NCBI GenBank assembly: GCA_913058575.1
Contig: CAJXRF010000044.1
Coordinates: 1-49,690, forward strand
Source of the DNA: an uncultured Bermanella sp.
GTDB lineage: Bacteria; Pseudomonadota; Gammaproteobacteria; Pseudomonadales; Oceanobacteraceae
Direction: 5' to 3'
DNA: 49,690 bases
Made by a program: the position numbers and the translations under genes. Shown piece after piece: positions 27,018 to 36,611 of the stretch; the first letter of the stretch is position 1; every line of letters begins with the position of its first letter. The notes below the pieces were generated by a model. That model searched no databases. It was given only the letters and a program-made list of their open reading frames with translations, and was not told the origin of the DNA.

Positions 27018-28184
27018 TTAGAGTGAGTGATTTAAAGCGAGTAATAATTGTTGCGACGTCTGTTGCCAGCTATCCATATCTATGTCTTTTAAATGATTCA
27101 GGTTGTTGGCCATCTGATTAACCGGTAAACCGTAAGCATTTAAATGCACAAGATAACGACTTAAAGCCTGAGCTCCTTGCAGTTGTTTGAGCCATGTGTG
27201 GGCTATTTGACGTTTTGCGCGCAGCATAATATCCCAATCAAACTCTCCTTGCTCTATTTGTTTAAGTTGCCCAATAACTTGGTTTCTTCCTTGTACATAA
27301 ACAGTGCTATTGAGTTGGCCAAATTGATAATTCACTTGCTTGGGCGCTTGCTGATTTAACACATGGCTAAGTAGATGGTGGCTGGCTTCATTGAGCTGCT
27401 TAATGCCCGGTTGAACGACCACAGATATGTCAGCCGATTGAGCTTGATGAATGCCCTGGGGCTTAAGCTGCAATTCGCTGGCACTTAAGTATTTTGACAT
27501 GGGGAGCACTGTTTCAGTGATGACCTGTGCAGTTTGCTGGTCTACATTGCCCACTACACTCATGTATAAACGCCTGGGATGCAGATACTGGTGATGAAAG
27601 CTTTGCAGTTGCTGACGGCTAATCGACTGTAAGCTATGGGTGCTACCTTGTTTAGGGCCGGCATAAGGGTGTTCACCATAAGCTTGGCTTCTAAGTTGAT
27701 CGGTTAGACTATTTTTGTTTTTTCGTAATTGTGTCAGCCAATTATTGGCCAAAACAGGGTGATACAAGAGGGCACTGGTTTGGCTGAGTTGCCTTTTAAG
27801 AGTGCTGGGGTTCGTATTTAAGCTTAAACCAATTTTAATGAAATCTTGGTCTAAAGATATTTTCATATTTAAAGAGCGTTGTTTACTTTCATATTTTAAT
27901 AATTGGGCAAGAAGATAAGCAGAGCCTTTTAGTGTTTGGTCGTAACGGTAGCCAGCCTTGTACCAGAACTGTACTTCTATACTGTCGCTGATTTGAGGGG
28001 TGTACCAAATGATGGCGCCACTATCACTTTGCCAAGTATTCACATTCAAATTAGGGGCATCTGGCAACGATAACTTTTCAGTCCCAGGTCCTGTGCTGCT
28101 TAATATTACGATTAACACAACGCTCACTAGCATGAGTATATTCAGACTTAAGCGGTTGAATTTGGGCTGTTGAGTGTTTTTCAT
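27018..28184 (-). CDS. M16-family (insulinase-like) protein lacking the zinc site
   Basis: 388 residues. A single N-terminal membrane anchor (about residues 12-32) precedes an M16 peptidase-like domain recognised by FWYKAGYRYDQTLKGSAYLLAQLL. In active M16 enzymes the last part reads HFLEH (HxxEH); here the zinc ligands and catalytic Glu are replaced (AYLLAQ), so it should not be a peptidase. A conserved HHQYLHPRRLYMSVVGNVD segment supports the family. In P. aeruginosa two M16 genes stand at this place; only one is present here. Probably periplasmic and membrane-tethered; role unknown. Confidence 0.82.
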   Translation of the reverse strand: MKNTQQPKFNRLSLNILMLVSVVLIVILSSTGPGTEKLSLPDAPNLNVNTWQSDSGAIIWYTPQISDSIEVQFWYKAGYRYDQTLKGSAYLLAQLLKYESKQRSLNMKISLDQDFIKIGLSLNTNPSTLKRQLSQTSALLYHPVLANNWLTQLRKNKNSLTDQLRSQAYGEHPYAGPKQGSTHSLQSISRQQLQSFHHQYLHPRRLYMSVVGNVDQQTAQVITETVLPMSKYLSASELQLKPQGIHQAQSADISVVVQPGIKQLNEASHHLLSHVLNQQAPKQVNYQFGQLNSTVYVQGRNQVIGQLKQIEQGEFDWDIMLRAKRQIAHTWLKQLQGAQALSRYLVHLNAYGLPVNQMANNLNHLKDIDMDSWQQTSQQLLLALNHSL

Positions 28185-28309
28185 AACAGCATTCCTTGCT
28201 GAAGATTGGGTGTTTTTTGAAAAGTGACCAAAAGTAATATGGATTGGCTTTAAGTAATTAAATGGATGCCAGCGGCTTTTAATTCAACACATGCAACCAA
28301 TGTGTTTAT

Positions 28310-28338
28310 AAGGGCATGAATAGACGCTTTATGCCCTT
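28310..28338. repeat. Inverted repeat in the M16-ftsY divergent promoter region
   Basis: 8-base arms (aagggcat / atgccctt) separated by 13 bases, about 80 bases upstream of ftsY. Possibly an operator; no regulator can be named. Confidence 0.35.
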
Positions 28339-28417
28339 GAAACCTGAACTCATAGCGGTTTTTAGCCAAGACTAATGTTAGGATAGCTCTTTTATTTAAT
28401 TAGGTGGAAATTGACCC

Positions 28418-29575
28418 ATGTTCGGTTGGGGTAAATCCAAAAAAAAGGCAGAGAAAAAAGCCTCCTTAGAGGAGTCTGCCAAAGACGTATTAGTTGAAGA
28501 AACTCAAACCCCTGATGCCGTAGAGCCAGAGGTGGCGCCTGTTGTTGTGCCCGAAGAAGTGATGCCTCCTGCGGTGATGGTTGAAGCCAAAGAAGAGCCG
28601 CAAGAAGTTTCTGACAAAGCCAAGCCTGAAAATGAAGAGAAAGCCAAAAGTAAAACTGGCTTCTTTGCTCGTATTAAATCAGGGCTATCGCGGACTCGTA
28701 GTAACTTGGCTGGAGGATTAGGCGATTTACTGCTGGGTAAAAAAGAGATCGATGATGACCTGCTGGAAGACATTGAAACTCAGCTGCTCATGGCTGATGT
28801 AGGTGTGGCAGCCACCCAAGAGATTATTAAGGATTTAACGGAGCGTTCAAGCCGTAAAGAATTGAAAGACAGTGGTGCTTTGTATGAAGCATTAAAAGAA
28901 AGCTTAAGTGAAATATTACGCCCTTGTCATGAGCCTTTAGTAATCGATACCTCTAAAAAGCCTTATGTGATTTTAATGGTGGGTGTAAATGGTGTGGGTA
29001 AAACCACCACCATTGGTAAAATGGCCAAACATTTTCAATCAGATGGTAAGTCAGTGATGCTGGCCGCAGGGGATACCTTCCGTGCCGCCGCCGTTGAGCA
29101 ACTACAAGCCTGGGGTGATCGCAACGACGTGCCTGTTGTGGCACAGCATACTGGGGCGGATTCAGCCTCGGTGATTTTTGATGCGGTTCAATCAGCACAA
29201 GCCAAAGGCGTAGATATTGTAATTGCTGATACCGCTGGGCGTTTGCAAAATAAGGGTCACCTTATGCAAGAGCTTGAGAAAGTGGTTCGAGTCATGAAAA
29301 AACTAGATGACAGCGCGCCTCATGAGGTGATGTTGGTGCTAGATGCCGCCACCGGCCAAAATGCGTTAAGCCAAGCCAGTATTTTTCAGCAAGCAGTGGG
29401 TGTGACCAGTATTAGCTTAAGTAAGTTAGATGGCACAGCTAAGGGCGGAGTCATTTTTGCTATTGCTAAAGAATTGCAGCTTCCTGTGCGCTTTATTGGT
29501 GTGGGTGAGCAAATTGATGATCTACGACCTTTCGATCGCGAGCAATTTATCGACGCGTTATTCGCTAAAGAATAA
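28418..29575 (+). CDS. ftsY: Signal recognition particle receptor FtsY
   Basis: 385 residues. A charged, acidic and proline-rich A domain (residues 1-85) leads into the NG GTPase domain: four-helix N domain, G1 GVNGVGKTTTIGKMA, RAAAVEQL, DTAGR, and SKLDGTAKGG. FtsY docks SRP-ribosome complexes at the inner membrane for co-translational insertion. Starts an ftsY-ftsE-ftsX series and is divergent from the M16 gene. Confidence 0.97.
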   Translation: MFGWGKSKKKAEKKASLEESAKDVLVEETQTPDAVEPEVAPVVVPEEVMPPAVMVEAKEEPQEVSDKAKPENEEKAKSKTGFFARIKSGLSRTRSNLAGGLGDLLLGKKEIDDDLLEDIETQLLMADVGVAATQEIIKDLTERSSRKELKDSGALYEALKESLSEILRPCHEPLVIDTSKKPYVILMVGVNGVGKTTTIGKMAKHFQSDGKSVMLAAGDTFRAAAVEQLQAWGDRNDVPVVAQHTGADSASVIFDAVQSAQAKGVDIVIADTAGRLQNKGHLMQELEKVVRVMKKLDDSAPHEVMLVLDAATGQNALSQASIFQQAVGVTSISLSKLDGTAKGGVIFAIAKELQLPVRFIGVGEQIDDLRPFDREQFIDALFAKE

Positions 29576-29662
29576 GACTTAAACTTATTCATGCCTTATG
29601 GGCGAGGGAGTCGTTATTTCCTTGGCCCATTCAAACAATAATTATTAAAGGTAGTTTCCATC

Positions 29663-30343
29663 GTGGCCCATGTTCGCTTTGATAACGTTAGCAAAAGCTA
29701 CCCAGGTGGGCATCACGCGTTAAGTGGCGTGAACTTTGAAATTAACCAAGGTGAAATCGCTTTTCTCACCGGCCATTCTGGTGCAGGTAAAAGTACCCTT
29801 CTTAAACTGATCATGCTCATGGAAAAAGCCACTCAAGGACAAGTGCTGGTGGATGGTGTGAACCTATCACGGCTTGGTAATAGTCAAATTCCTTATCATC
29901 GTCGCCGAGTGGGTGTGGTCTTTCAAAATCACCAGTTATTATTTGATCGCAGCGTTTTCGAGAATGTCGCGTTACCTTTACGCATTAGCGGCTACAGTAG
30001 CCGTGACTTAGAGCGCCGTGTCAGAGCCGCCTTAGATAAGGTAGGTTTATTGAAAAAAGAAAAACAATCCCCCATAGAGCTAAGCGGTGGAGAGCAGCAG
30101 CGCATCGGTATTGCCCGTGCGGTTGTGAACAAGCCAAGCCTGATACTTGCCGATGAGCCAACAGGTAACCTTGATCCCACATTAAGCGCCGAAATTATGC
30201 GTCTTTTTGAACAGTTTAATGACGTGGGTGTATCGGTGCTCATTGCGAGTCATGATTTACCACTCATTGACCGTTTAGATCATAGGGTGATTGGCTTGAA
30301 AGATGGGCGTTTATTGAATGAACGCCCAGCAGGGGGCTTGTAA
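29663..30343 (+). CDS. ftsE: Cell-division ABC transporter ATPase FtsE
   Basis: 226 residues, GTG start ([16 protein letters not shown]). Walker [11 protein letters not shown]-loop VFQNHQLL, signature LSGGEQQR and Walker [13 protein letters not shown] are all present. FtsE works with FtsX to control septal peptidoglycan hydrolases through periplasmic activators. Its stop overlaps the ftsX ATG (TAATG), implying translational coupling. Confidence 0.97.
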   Translation: MAHVRFDNVSKSYPGGHHALSGVNFEINQGEIAFLTGHSGAGKSTLLKLIMLMEKATQGQVLVDGVNLSRLGNSQIPYHRRRVGVVFQNHQLLFDRSVFENVALPLRISGYSSRDLERRVRAALDKVGLLKKEKQSPIELSGGEQQRIGIARAVVNKPSLILADEPTGNLDPTLSAEIMRLFEQFNDVGVSVLIASHDLPLIDRLDHRVIGLKDGRLLNERPAGGL

Positions 30344-31326
30344 TGAGCACATCAAGATCTTCTGCCTCTTCGAAAAGCGGAGCCCGCCAAAGCAAGGTAA
30401 CCGTTAATAGTCAGTGGAAAGCCTATTTACAACACCACAGAGTAACCGCCAAAGACAGCTTAATACGTTTATTAAAATCTCCCGGCTCAAGCATCATGAC
30501 CTGGTTAGTGCTGGGCATTGCCTTGTCGTTACCCATGACCCTGTTTGTATCGCTTGAAAATGTTAAGCAGCTAAGCCGTGTGTGGGATCAGAGCAGCCAA
30601 ATTAGCGTGTATTTAAAAAAGGGCGTGGTGCCGAGATTAGCGCAGGGGTTGAGTGACGAAATCCAAGCGCTACCGCAAGTGACCAGTGCCTATTACATTA
30701 GTCCAGAGCTAGCATTAAAAGAATTCAGTGCCGCCACTGGCTTAAGTGATGTCGTCGAGGGCTTAGAGAGTAACCCGCTTCCTGGTGTGATTAGTGTTGT
30801 GCCTAGTTTAGCCAGTCAAGATGCCAAGGCCATGGAGAAGCTACAAGATCAACTCATGCACTTTGTGCAAGTAGAGTCGGTGCAGCTAGATCTATTATGG
30901 GTGAAGCGTTTATATCAGTTTATGGAATTGGGTCAACGTATGGTGTGGGCGTTAGCCTTATTATTAGGGTTAGCTGTATTGCTGATTATTGGTAACACCA
31001 TTCGACTGTCTATAGAGAACCGTCGTGATGAAATTCTTGTGGTGAAGTTAGTAGGAGGCACAGATGCATTTGTACGCAGGCCTTTTTTATACACAGGCAT
31101 TTGGTTTGGTTTAGGCGGGGGTTTAATCGCTTGGTTTTTACTAAGCCTAGGTCTTTATTGGCTATCTGGGCCCGTTGAGCAGCTTATTGGGCTCTACGGC
31201 AGTGAATTTGTCTTATCTGGACTAGGCGTAAAGGACAGCTTACTGCTAATTTGTGATGGGGTGGTATTAGGTTGGTTAGGGGCTTGGTTGGCAGTTTCTC
31301 GTCATTTGGCCCGAATTAACCCGTAG
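30343..31326 (+). CDS. ftsX: Cell-division protein FtsX
   Basis: 327 residues. A basic cytoplasmic N-tail precedes four membrane spans: one at about 50-70, then a periplasmic domain, then three in the C-terminal third (about 200-225, 250-275, 295-320), the FtsX topology. The periplasmic domain would bind EnvC-like amidase activators. Begins within the ftsE stop codon. Confidence 0.96.
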   Translation: MSTSRSSASSKSGARQSKVTVNSQWKAYLQHHRVTAKDSLIRLLKSPGSSIMTWLVLGIALSLPMTLFVSLENVKQLSRVWDQSSQISVYLKKGVVPRLAQGLSDEIQALPQVTSAYYISPELALKEFSAATGLSDVVEGLESNPLPGVISVVPSLASQDAKAMEKLQDQLMHFVQVESVQLDLLWVKRLYQFMELGQRMVWALALLLGLAVLLIIGNTIRLSIENRRDEILVVKLVGGTDAFVRRPFLYTGIWFGLGGGLIAWFLLSLGLYWLSGPVEQLIGLYGSEFVLSGLGVKDSLLLICDGVVLGWLGAWLAVSRHLARINP

Positions 31327-31444
31327 TGAAACTTTAGTCACCTTTAAGGCTCCAAAGTACAAAGCTTGGCTTTTTGTGCCTAAAAGGCCCTAAAACACAC
31401 GAAAGTGTTAGATGGAACATTGAGTTGCATCAAATATTCGTAAA

Positions 31445-31471
31445 GAACTTTAAACAACCTTGGCGCTCTAA
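31445..31471 (+). promoter_or_regulatory. Sigma-E (AlgU/RpoE)-type promoter of rpoH
   Basis: GAACTT (31445-31450), a 16-base spacer and TCTAA (31467-31471) match the extracytoplasmic sigma-factor consensus. Start near 31478 would leave a leader of about 70 bases. rpoH is driven by sigma-E in E. coli and by AlgU in Pseudomonas, which supports the call. Confidence 0.7.
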
Positions 31472-31549
31472 AAACACAGTGCTACACTGCAAATCAGTTA
31501 AAAATCCTAATTCGATTAAGATATCGTCACAAAGGGAGAATACCAGTAC

Positions 31550-32416
31550 ATGAACATGAGTTTAATGGCCAATTCCATCGCTAGTTTAACTCCAGGTCGC
31601 GATATAGATGGCTATTTAAATGCGATTGGCGGCATAGCTGTATTGACCGCCGAGGAAGAAAAAGAAATCGCAGAGCGTCTGTACTTTGATGGCGACTTAG
31701 AGGCTGCACGTCATTTGGTGGTATCTCACCTACGTTTTGTGGTGCATATTGCCCGTAGTTACAGTGGTTATGGTTTAAACCAGTCTGACCTTATTCAAGA
31801 AGGTAACGTTGGATTGATGAAAGCGGTTAAACGCTTTAACCCAGAAGTGGGTGTGCGATTGGTGAGCTTTGCTGTTCATTGGATCAAAGCAGAAATACAC
31901 GAATTTATATTGAAAAACTGGCGCATTGTTAAGGTGGCCACCACTAAAGCCCAGCGTAAATTGTTCTTTAATCTACGTGGCGCTAAGAAAAAGCTAGGCT
32001 GGTTAAATGAAAGTGAAGCTCAGAATATCGCCGATGATCTGGGTGTTAAGCTTAAAGATGTACATGAAATGGAAGGCCGTTTAACCGCATTTGACGCTAC
32101 CTTTGATAGTCCAGTGGCAGATGACGATGACAGCGCTTATCAGGCTCCGGCTAATTACCTAGAAGATCATAGTTTTGAACCAGCCTCCATGGTGGAGAAA
32201 GAAAACTACGAGCAAGATTCCACAGCCCGTTTAACGGAAGCCATGCAACAGTTAGATGAGCGCAGCCAAGATATTCTTATGCGCCGCTGGTTGCAGGAAG
32301 ATAAAGCGACTCTTCATGAATTAGCCGCGGAATACGGTGTATCGGCTGAGCGAATTCGCCAGTTAGAGAAAAATGCCATGAACAAGGTGAAAGGGATGTT
32401 AAGCGAAGAAGATTAA
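31550..32416 (+). CDS. rpoH: RNA polymerase heat-shock sigma factor RpoH (sigma-32)
   Basis: 288 residues. Region 2 is nearly identical to E. coli ([55 protein letters not shown]). The RpoH box QRKLFFNLR, specific to sigma-32, follows. Region 4 helix-turn-helix is [27 protein letters not shown]. It directs transcription of chaperone and protease genes. Start: ATG at 31550 after an aaagggag site; a second ATG two codons later is possible. Preceded by a sigma-E-type promoter. Confidence 0.97.
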   Translation: MNMSLMANSIASLTPGRDIDGYLNAIGGIAVLTAEEEKEIAERLYFDGDLEAARHLVVSHLRFVVHIARSYSGYGLNQSDLIQEGNVGLMKAVKRFNPEVGVRLVSFAVHWIKAEIHEFILKNWRIVKVATTKAQRKLFFNLRGAKKKLGWLNESEAQNIADDLGVKLKDVHEMEGRLTAFDATFDSPVADDDDSAYQAPANYLEDHSFEPASMVEKENYEQDSTARLTEAMQQLDERSQDILMRRWLQEDKATLHELAAEYGVSAERIRQLEKNAMNKVKGMLSEED

Positions 32417-32438
32417 TTCTTTGGCTATGCCCCTTTAA

Positions 32439-32464
32439 AAACAGGCTGCTTCGGTGGCCTGTTT
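32439..32464 (+). terminator. Terminator of rpoH
   Basis: 8-base stem (aaacaggc / gcctgttt) around a 10-base loop containing ttcg, 22 bases after the rpoH stop. The T run at the end is short (ttt). Confidence 0.6.
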
Positions 32465-32491
32465 GCGTTGTACGGACCCTATTCACAACTA

Positions 32492-32711
32492 TTGTCAGTT
32501 TCCGGCACAATCTCACCGTCTATTCTGGTGATAGTACACGCATGTGGCGCTGATTATCAGCTTCAGGCACCGTCTTACTTTCTGAAACAACGGCACCGAT
32601 TGTTTGTTCCCGACACAATCTCACCTTCTATCCTAGTGAAGTGCATCTCTACAGGCACCGATTGTCAGTTCCCGACACAATCTCAGTACCTACATCCCTG
32701 TAGGCACTTGA
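32492..32711. repeat. Four tandem copies of a degenerate 46-62-base repeat
   Basis: Units start at 32492 (62 bases), 32554 (46), 32600 (62) and 32662 (50). Each begins with a variant of ttgtcagttcccgacacaat followed by ctca(cc) and ends with a variant of ggcaccga, with a variable middle. Units 1, 3 and 4 match best; unit 2 is shorter and most diverged. The last unit contains a small hairpin (cctaca-tccc-tgtagg, 32689-32704). This fills most of the 328-base gap between rpoH and the DUF423 gene. The frame running through it encodes repeated nonsense-like peptide and is not called. Confidence 0.8.
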
Positions 32712-32744
32712 TAAATTCTGTCAGAGCAGTATCTTTGCGCCCTT

Positions 32745-33152
32745 ATGAAATCGAATAAAATTCTACTGATTACAGGCGCTTCATTGGCGGCTATTAGCGT
32801 CATGATGGGCGCATTTGCCAGTCACGCATTAAAAGCTAGGCTTACTGAGCAGGCGCTGGGGTGGATATCCACAGGTGTGCAATACCAAATGTTCCACGCC
32901 TTGATAGTGGTGGTATTAGCATTTGCACTTATTCAGTGGCCTAATTGGCGTGGTTTAAAAGCAGCGGCTTACAGCTTTATAATAGGTATGCTGTTGTTTA
33001 GCGGCAGTTTGTATTTTATGGCAATTACCGATATTCGCACCCTAGGCATACTCACTCCCATTGGAGGGGTGGCTTTGCTATGTGGTTGGGGCCTATTAAT
33101 TTGGGCTGCATGTGCAGTAGATACAGTTTTTGGAAAACAAAATGACAGATAA
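32745..33152 (+). CDS. DUF423 small inner-membrane protein
   Basis: 135 residues with four predicted membrane helices. The family signature is at the N-terminus ([12 protein letters not shown]) and in the middle ([36 protein letters not shown]). Members such as YgdD have no known function. The 3' end overlaps trmB by 11 bases, suggesting coupled translation. Confidence 0.92.
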   Translation: MKSNKILLITGASLAAISVMMGAFASHALKARLTEQALGWISTGVQYQMFHALIVVVLAFALIQWPNWRGLKAAAYSFIIGMLLFSGSLYFMAITDIRTLGILTPIGGVALLCGWGLLIWAACAVDTVFGKQNDR

Positions 33153-33888
33153 ACCATCTTCACAAACTCAGGCTGAGCCAGAAAACGAGCCAGCTAAAGA
33201 AGAACAAGTGACTTATGCTAAACGCATTAAATCATTTGTGATTCGTGCCGGGCGAATGACCGATGCTCAACGTGAAGGTTATAAAGCGCACTTCTCTGAA
33301 AAAGGCTTGTTGCTTGATAGCGGCATGCTAGATTACCAAGCTATTTTTGGTAACGATAACCCTGTGGTATTGGAAATTGGCTTTGGCATGGGCAAAAGCC
33401 TTATTGAAATGTGCCAAGCGAATCCAAACTTAAATTACATTGGTATTGAAGTGCATACCCCTGGTGTGGGGAAAATATTACGTGATGCAGATGACTTTAA
33501 TATTCAAAATTTGCGTGTATTTAAAGAAGACGCCATTGAAGTCTTAGCACAATGCATTAAAGACAATAGCCTGCAAACCGTGCAACTTTATTTTCCCGAT
33601 CCATGGCATAAAGCACGTCACCATAAACGCCGCATTGTGCAGTTAGGCTTTGCAGAAACTTTGCGTAACAAGCTTAAAGTGGGTGGTACATTTCACATGG
33701 CCACCGATTGGGAAAACTATGCAGACCACATGATGGAAGTGATGAATGAAGCACCGGGCTATAAAAATATAGTGGCTGCTGGTGAGTATCACCCTCGTCC
33801 TGAATTTCGACCTTTAACCAAATTTGAAAAGCGCGGTGAGAATTTGGGCCATGGGGTTTGGGATCTAATTTTTGAAAAAGTGAGCTAG
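33142..33888 (+). CDS. trmB: tRNA (guanine(46)-N7)-methyltransferase
   Basis: 248 residues from the ATG at 33142; a TTG four codons earlier is less likely. It methylates G46 in the tRNA variable loop using SAM. Motif I is [15 protein letters not shown], followed by [12 protein letters not shown] and [17 protein letters not shown], the signature substrate region of TrmB. C-terminal [17 protein letters not shown] is also typical. The acidic, Gln-rich N-terminal extension of about 25 residues is variable in the family. Confidence 0.96.
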   Translation: MTDKPSSQTQAEPENEPAKEEQVTYAKRIKSFVIRAGRMTDAQREGYKAHFSEKGLLLDSGMLDYQAIFGNDNPVVLEIGFGMGKSLIEMCQANPNLNYIGIEVHTPGVGKILRDADDFNIQNLRVFKEDAIEVLAQCIKDNSLQTVQLYFPDPWHKARHHKRRIVQLGFAETLRNKLKVGGTFHMATDWENYADHMMEVMNEAPGYKNIVAAGEYHPRPEFRPLTKFEKRGENLGHGVWDLIFEKVS

Positions 33889-33962
33889 CCAGTTTTAAAA
33901 CAGCTTGGTAGCCCAATAAAAGATTTATTACACTGATTGGTAGAATTTACGGGATTGAAGTT

Positions 33963-34256
33963 ATGTTGAAAAAAGATAAAGAAAAAGTATTTGGTGGTGA
34001 GTGGACTGAAGACAGCATGCGCTTTTTCCTTGAAAGCAAAAGCCATGATGGTACTGATGTTGATTACATTAATATCCTAAAAGCGTATCAATACATGACG
34101 GCCGATACTTTTGCTGAATTCATTACCTTTTTTAAAGAAGAAGGCCACAATGTTTCGGCTAAGAATTTAGATGGCCAAAGTGCCATGGCAGTCATCGCTT
34201 CTCACGCGCCTGGCAAGCCTTATAGCGATGCCCTTAAAGCAGCGGGTGCTGAATAG
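33963..34256 (+). CDS. PA4642-family small protein
   Basis: 97 residues, cytoplasmic, soluble. It resembles the PA4642 family of pseudomonads: an N-terminal KKDKEKVFGGEWTEDSMRFFL, a central YINILKAYQYMTADTFAEFITFFKEEGHNV, an ankyrin-like AKNLDGQSAMAVIASHA, and the final YSDALKAAGAE. The second half reads like a single ankyrin-type repeat. Function unknown. Follows trmB by 74 bases and ends before a very strong terminator. Confidence 0.85.
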   Translation: MLKKDKEKVFGGEWTEDSMRFFLESKSHDGTDVDYINILKAYQYMTADTFAEFITFFKEEGHNVSAKNLDGQSAMAVIASHAPGKPYSDALKAAGAE

Positions 34257-34274
34257 TTCGTATATGAATTATGA

Positions 34275-34315
34275 ATACAAAAAAAGGCGAACAAACAGTT
34301 CGCCTTTTTTTGTAT
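34275..34315. terminator. Strong bidirectional terminator
   Basis: Perfect 18-base inverted repeat (atacaaaaaaaggcgaac and its complement) with a 5-base loop and seven T on each side. It ends both the PA4642-family gene and the convergent metX-hemW operon. Confidence 0.95.
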
Positions 34316-34394
34316 TATAGAAAATGAAACGGCATTTTTATTCAGTTAGATAGCTGCACTTCGAAAGCGCTTTTAAATAATTAATTTGCACAGT

Positions 34395-35546
34395 TTAAAG
34401 AAACTTTTCCAGCAGTTCATTTAAAAAAAGCTGTCCTTTAGGTGTGGTTTTTATTTCATTAGTATTTTCTAATAGCCCAGCCTCAATAGCATGCTCCATT
34501 TTCGATTTGCAATGCTCAATACTTAGACCAGTGCGTTGTTCGAAAATCTCAAAAGACGTGCCTTGATACAATCGCAATGCATTCATGAAGAATTCTAAAT
34601 CACGATCCTCTAAGGCTATTTCTTCGGTATTTACCGACTGAATTTTGTCTTTGTTTAAATAATCTTTTGGTAAGCGAGTTTTGCTGGTGCGTATGATGGT
34701 GCTTTTATTTGGATCGTTATCAATGATGGTTACTTTGCCATGGGCACCAGCACCTATGCCTAAGTAGTCTCCAAATTGCCAATAGTTAATATTGTGTCGG
34801 GCTTGTTTACCAGATTGTGCATAAGCCGAGATTTCATATTGATTAAACCCATGTTGTGCTAAAAGGGCCTGCCCCGCTTCTTGAATTGACCAAAGGGTTT
34901 CATCTTGCGGAAGTTGCGGTGGGTACTTATAAAATTCGGTATTAGGCTCAATGGTCAATTGGTACCAACTAATATGGGTTGGGCCTAAATCAATGGCTTG
35001 CTGAATGTCGTTTAAGGCATCTTGTAAAGATTGATCAGGCAGGCCATGCATTAAATCTAAATTAAAATTACTAAAACCAGCGTCTTTAGCCAACTTAACG
35101 GCCTGTTTAGCTTCAAGGCCGTTGTGAATTCGCCCTAGGTGTTTTAACTGGTGATCTTGAAAGCTTTGAATGCCAATAGACAAGCGATTAATGCCAAGCT
35201 CCCGATAACCTTTAAATTTTTCCGCTTCAAAAGTACCAGGGTTGGCTTCTAGAGTAATCTCAATATCATGGCTGAAATTTAGTTTCTTTTTTAAACCTAT
35301 GAATAAATCTTCAAAGGCTTTTACGCTTAATAAGGATGGTGTGCCGCCGCCAATAAATATGCTTTGAATATCTCGCCCTTGTACCCAAGCCATGTCTCGC
35401 TCTAGGTCCGCCAATAGGCTCTCTATGTATTCTTGTTCTGGCAGTGTTTCCTCGGCTTTATGGCTATTGAAATCACAATAGGGGCATTTACGTACGCACC
35501 AGGGCACATGAATGTATAAGGACAGAGGCGGTAGAGTTAATGGCAT
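34395..35546 (-). CDS. hemW: Radical SAM heme chaperone HemW
   Basis: 383 residues. The radical-SAM cluster motif is CVRKCPYCDF (Cys17, Cys21, Cys24). The fourth Cys that marks true coproporphyrinogen oxidase HemN is missing, which identifies the HemW type that delivers heme to enzymes. GGGTPSLL, the LEANPGT segment and HGLPDQ follow. It ends the metX-metW-DUF4426-rdgB-hemW run, 5 bases after rdgB. Confidence 0.95.
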   Translation of the reverse strand: MPLTLPPLSLYIHVPWCVRKCPYCDFNSHKAEETLPEQEYIESLLADLERDMAWVQGRDIQSIFIGGGTPSLLSVKAFEDLFIGLKKKLNFSHDIEITLEANPGTFEAEKFKGYRELGINRLSIGIQSFQDHQLKHLGRIHNGLEAKQAVKLAKDAGFSNFNLDLMHGLPDQSLQDALNDIQQAIDLGPTHISWYQLTIEPNTEFYKYPPQLPQDETLWSIQEAGQALLAQHGFNQYEISAYAQSGKQARHNINYWQFGDYLGIGAGAHGKVTIIDNDPNKSTIIRTSKTRLPKDYLNKDKIQSVNTEEIALEDRDLEFFMNALRLYQGTSFEIFEQRTGLSIEHCKSKMEHAIEAGLLENTNEIKTTPKGQLFLNELLEKFL

Positions 35547-35551
35547 TAATA

Positions 35552-36148
35552 TTACAATCTGAAGATTTGATTAAGCTGTTTAATAGCTTGACCGCGGTGA
35601 CTGATTTTACTTTTTTGATCTTTGGTTAGTTGCGCTGCGCTTAACTTAAGTTCGGGCACAAAAAATAGCGGGTCGTAACCAAAGCCACCAACACCTTGTA
35701 GCTCGGTTTTAATTTCACCTTCCCAGCTACCTTGGCAAATGATTGGTGTGGGGTCTTGCCAATGACGAACATAAACCAGGATGCAATGAAAACGAGCGGT
35801 GCGTTTCTCGCTTGCCACATCCTTCAGCTCACTTAGTAGCTTAAGATTGTTTTGTTCATCGCTGCAGTCTAAGCCTGCGAAACGAGCACTGTATATTCCA
35901 GGTGCGCCTAACAACGCATCCACTTCTAAGCCGCTGTCATCAGACAATGCTGGCAGGTTGGTAATTTTACTGGCATGTCGAGCTTTTAATATGGCGTTTT
36001 CAACAAACGTTAGGCCGGTTTCTTCTGCACTTTCAACGTCAAACTGAGTTTGAGGAATTAACTCTACGTTAAAAGAGTCTAAGGCATTTTGAAGTTCAAC
36101 TAGTTTGCCTTTGTTGCCACTGGCTAGAACGACTTTGTGTTTACTCAT
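35552..36148 (-). CDS. rdgB: XTP/dITP diphosphatase
   Basis: 198 residues. It removes non-canonical purine nucleotides (dITP, XTP) from the pool. Motifs: [14 protein letters not shown] at the N-terminus, [24 protein letters not shown] with the catalytic aspartates, [16 protein letters not shown], and [10 protein letters not shown]. All family features are intact. In the middle of the metX operon, with 5-base spacings on both sides. Confidence 0.96.
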   Translation of the reverse strand: MSKHKVVLASGNKGKLVELQNALDSFNVELIPQTQFDVESAEETGLTFVENAILKARHASKITNLPALSDDSGLEVDALLGAPGIYSARFAGLDCSDEQNNLKLLSELKDVASEKRTARFHCILVYVRHWQDPTPIICQGSWEGEIKTELQGVGGFGYDPLFFVPELKLSAAQLTKDQKSKISHRGQAIKQLNQIFRL

Positions 36149-36153
36149 TTATT

Positions 36154-36588
36154 TTACTCCCCTTGATAAAAACGCTGACTAAATTCTACGTCTAGGGTTT
36201 TATTGGTGCCTTCTGGGGTGACTTTTAAGTGAAAGCGGTACATGTCGGAATCATAAAAATCAAAGGTGCTGTAAAAATATAAGGCGTTGGTTTCTTGAAT
36301 ACGAATGAAGTTGAGTTCTCGTGTTTGGCCAATTAAATTAGACACCTTACCTTCTAACTTGGCGTTCCAAGATACTGGTAATTCGCTCACACCGGTTTTT
36401 AATACGCTAATGCTAAGGTAGCCAAGAGCACGGCTGCGAGGAATACCATAGCTTTTGGCCACGTCTTTATCCAGCTCTGAACTGGTTAAGCCAATGTAAT
36501 GAATTTCAAAGTCGCCATACACCTTTTTTTGTTCGGCCATGGCGAACGTTGCCATTAAGCAAAGCCATAAAGAAAAAAATAAACGCAT
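36154..36588 (-). CDS. DUF4426 exported protein
   Basis: 144 residues. A Sec signal peptide (MRLFFSLWLCLMATFAMAEQ) precedes a beta-rich domain typical of DUF4426 (YGDFEIHYIGLTSSEL, YLSISVLKTG, VEFSQRFYQ). The start at 36588 is chosen because an aaggag ribosome site lies 6 bases before it; a TTG six codons earlier lies upstream of that site and is rejected. Always linked to metW/metX and rdgB in pseudomonad-type genomes; periplasmic, function unknown. Confidence 0.88.
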   Translation of the reverse strand: MRLFFSLWLCLMATFAMAEQKKVYGDFEIHYIGLTSSELDKDVAKSYGIPRSRALGYLSISVLKTGVSELPVSWNAKLEGKVSNLIGQTRELNFIRIQETNALYFYSTFDFYDSDMYRFHLKVTPEGTNKTLDVEFSQRFYQGE

Positions 36589-36611
36589 GGAAAGCTCCTT
36601 ATTCAAAATAA

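Noticed and set aside
32468-32758. 96-codon open frame through the repeat region after rpoH
   Set aside because: The peptide is a set of imperfect repeats produced by the DNA repeat (for example ISPSILV twice), without domain features or a good ribosome site.
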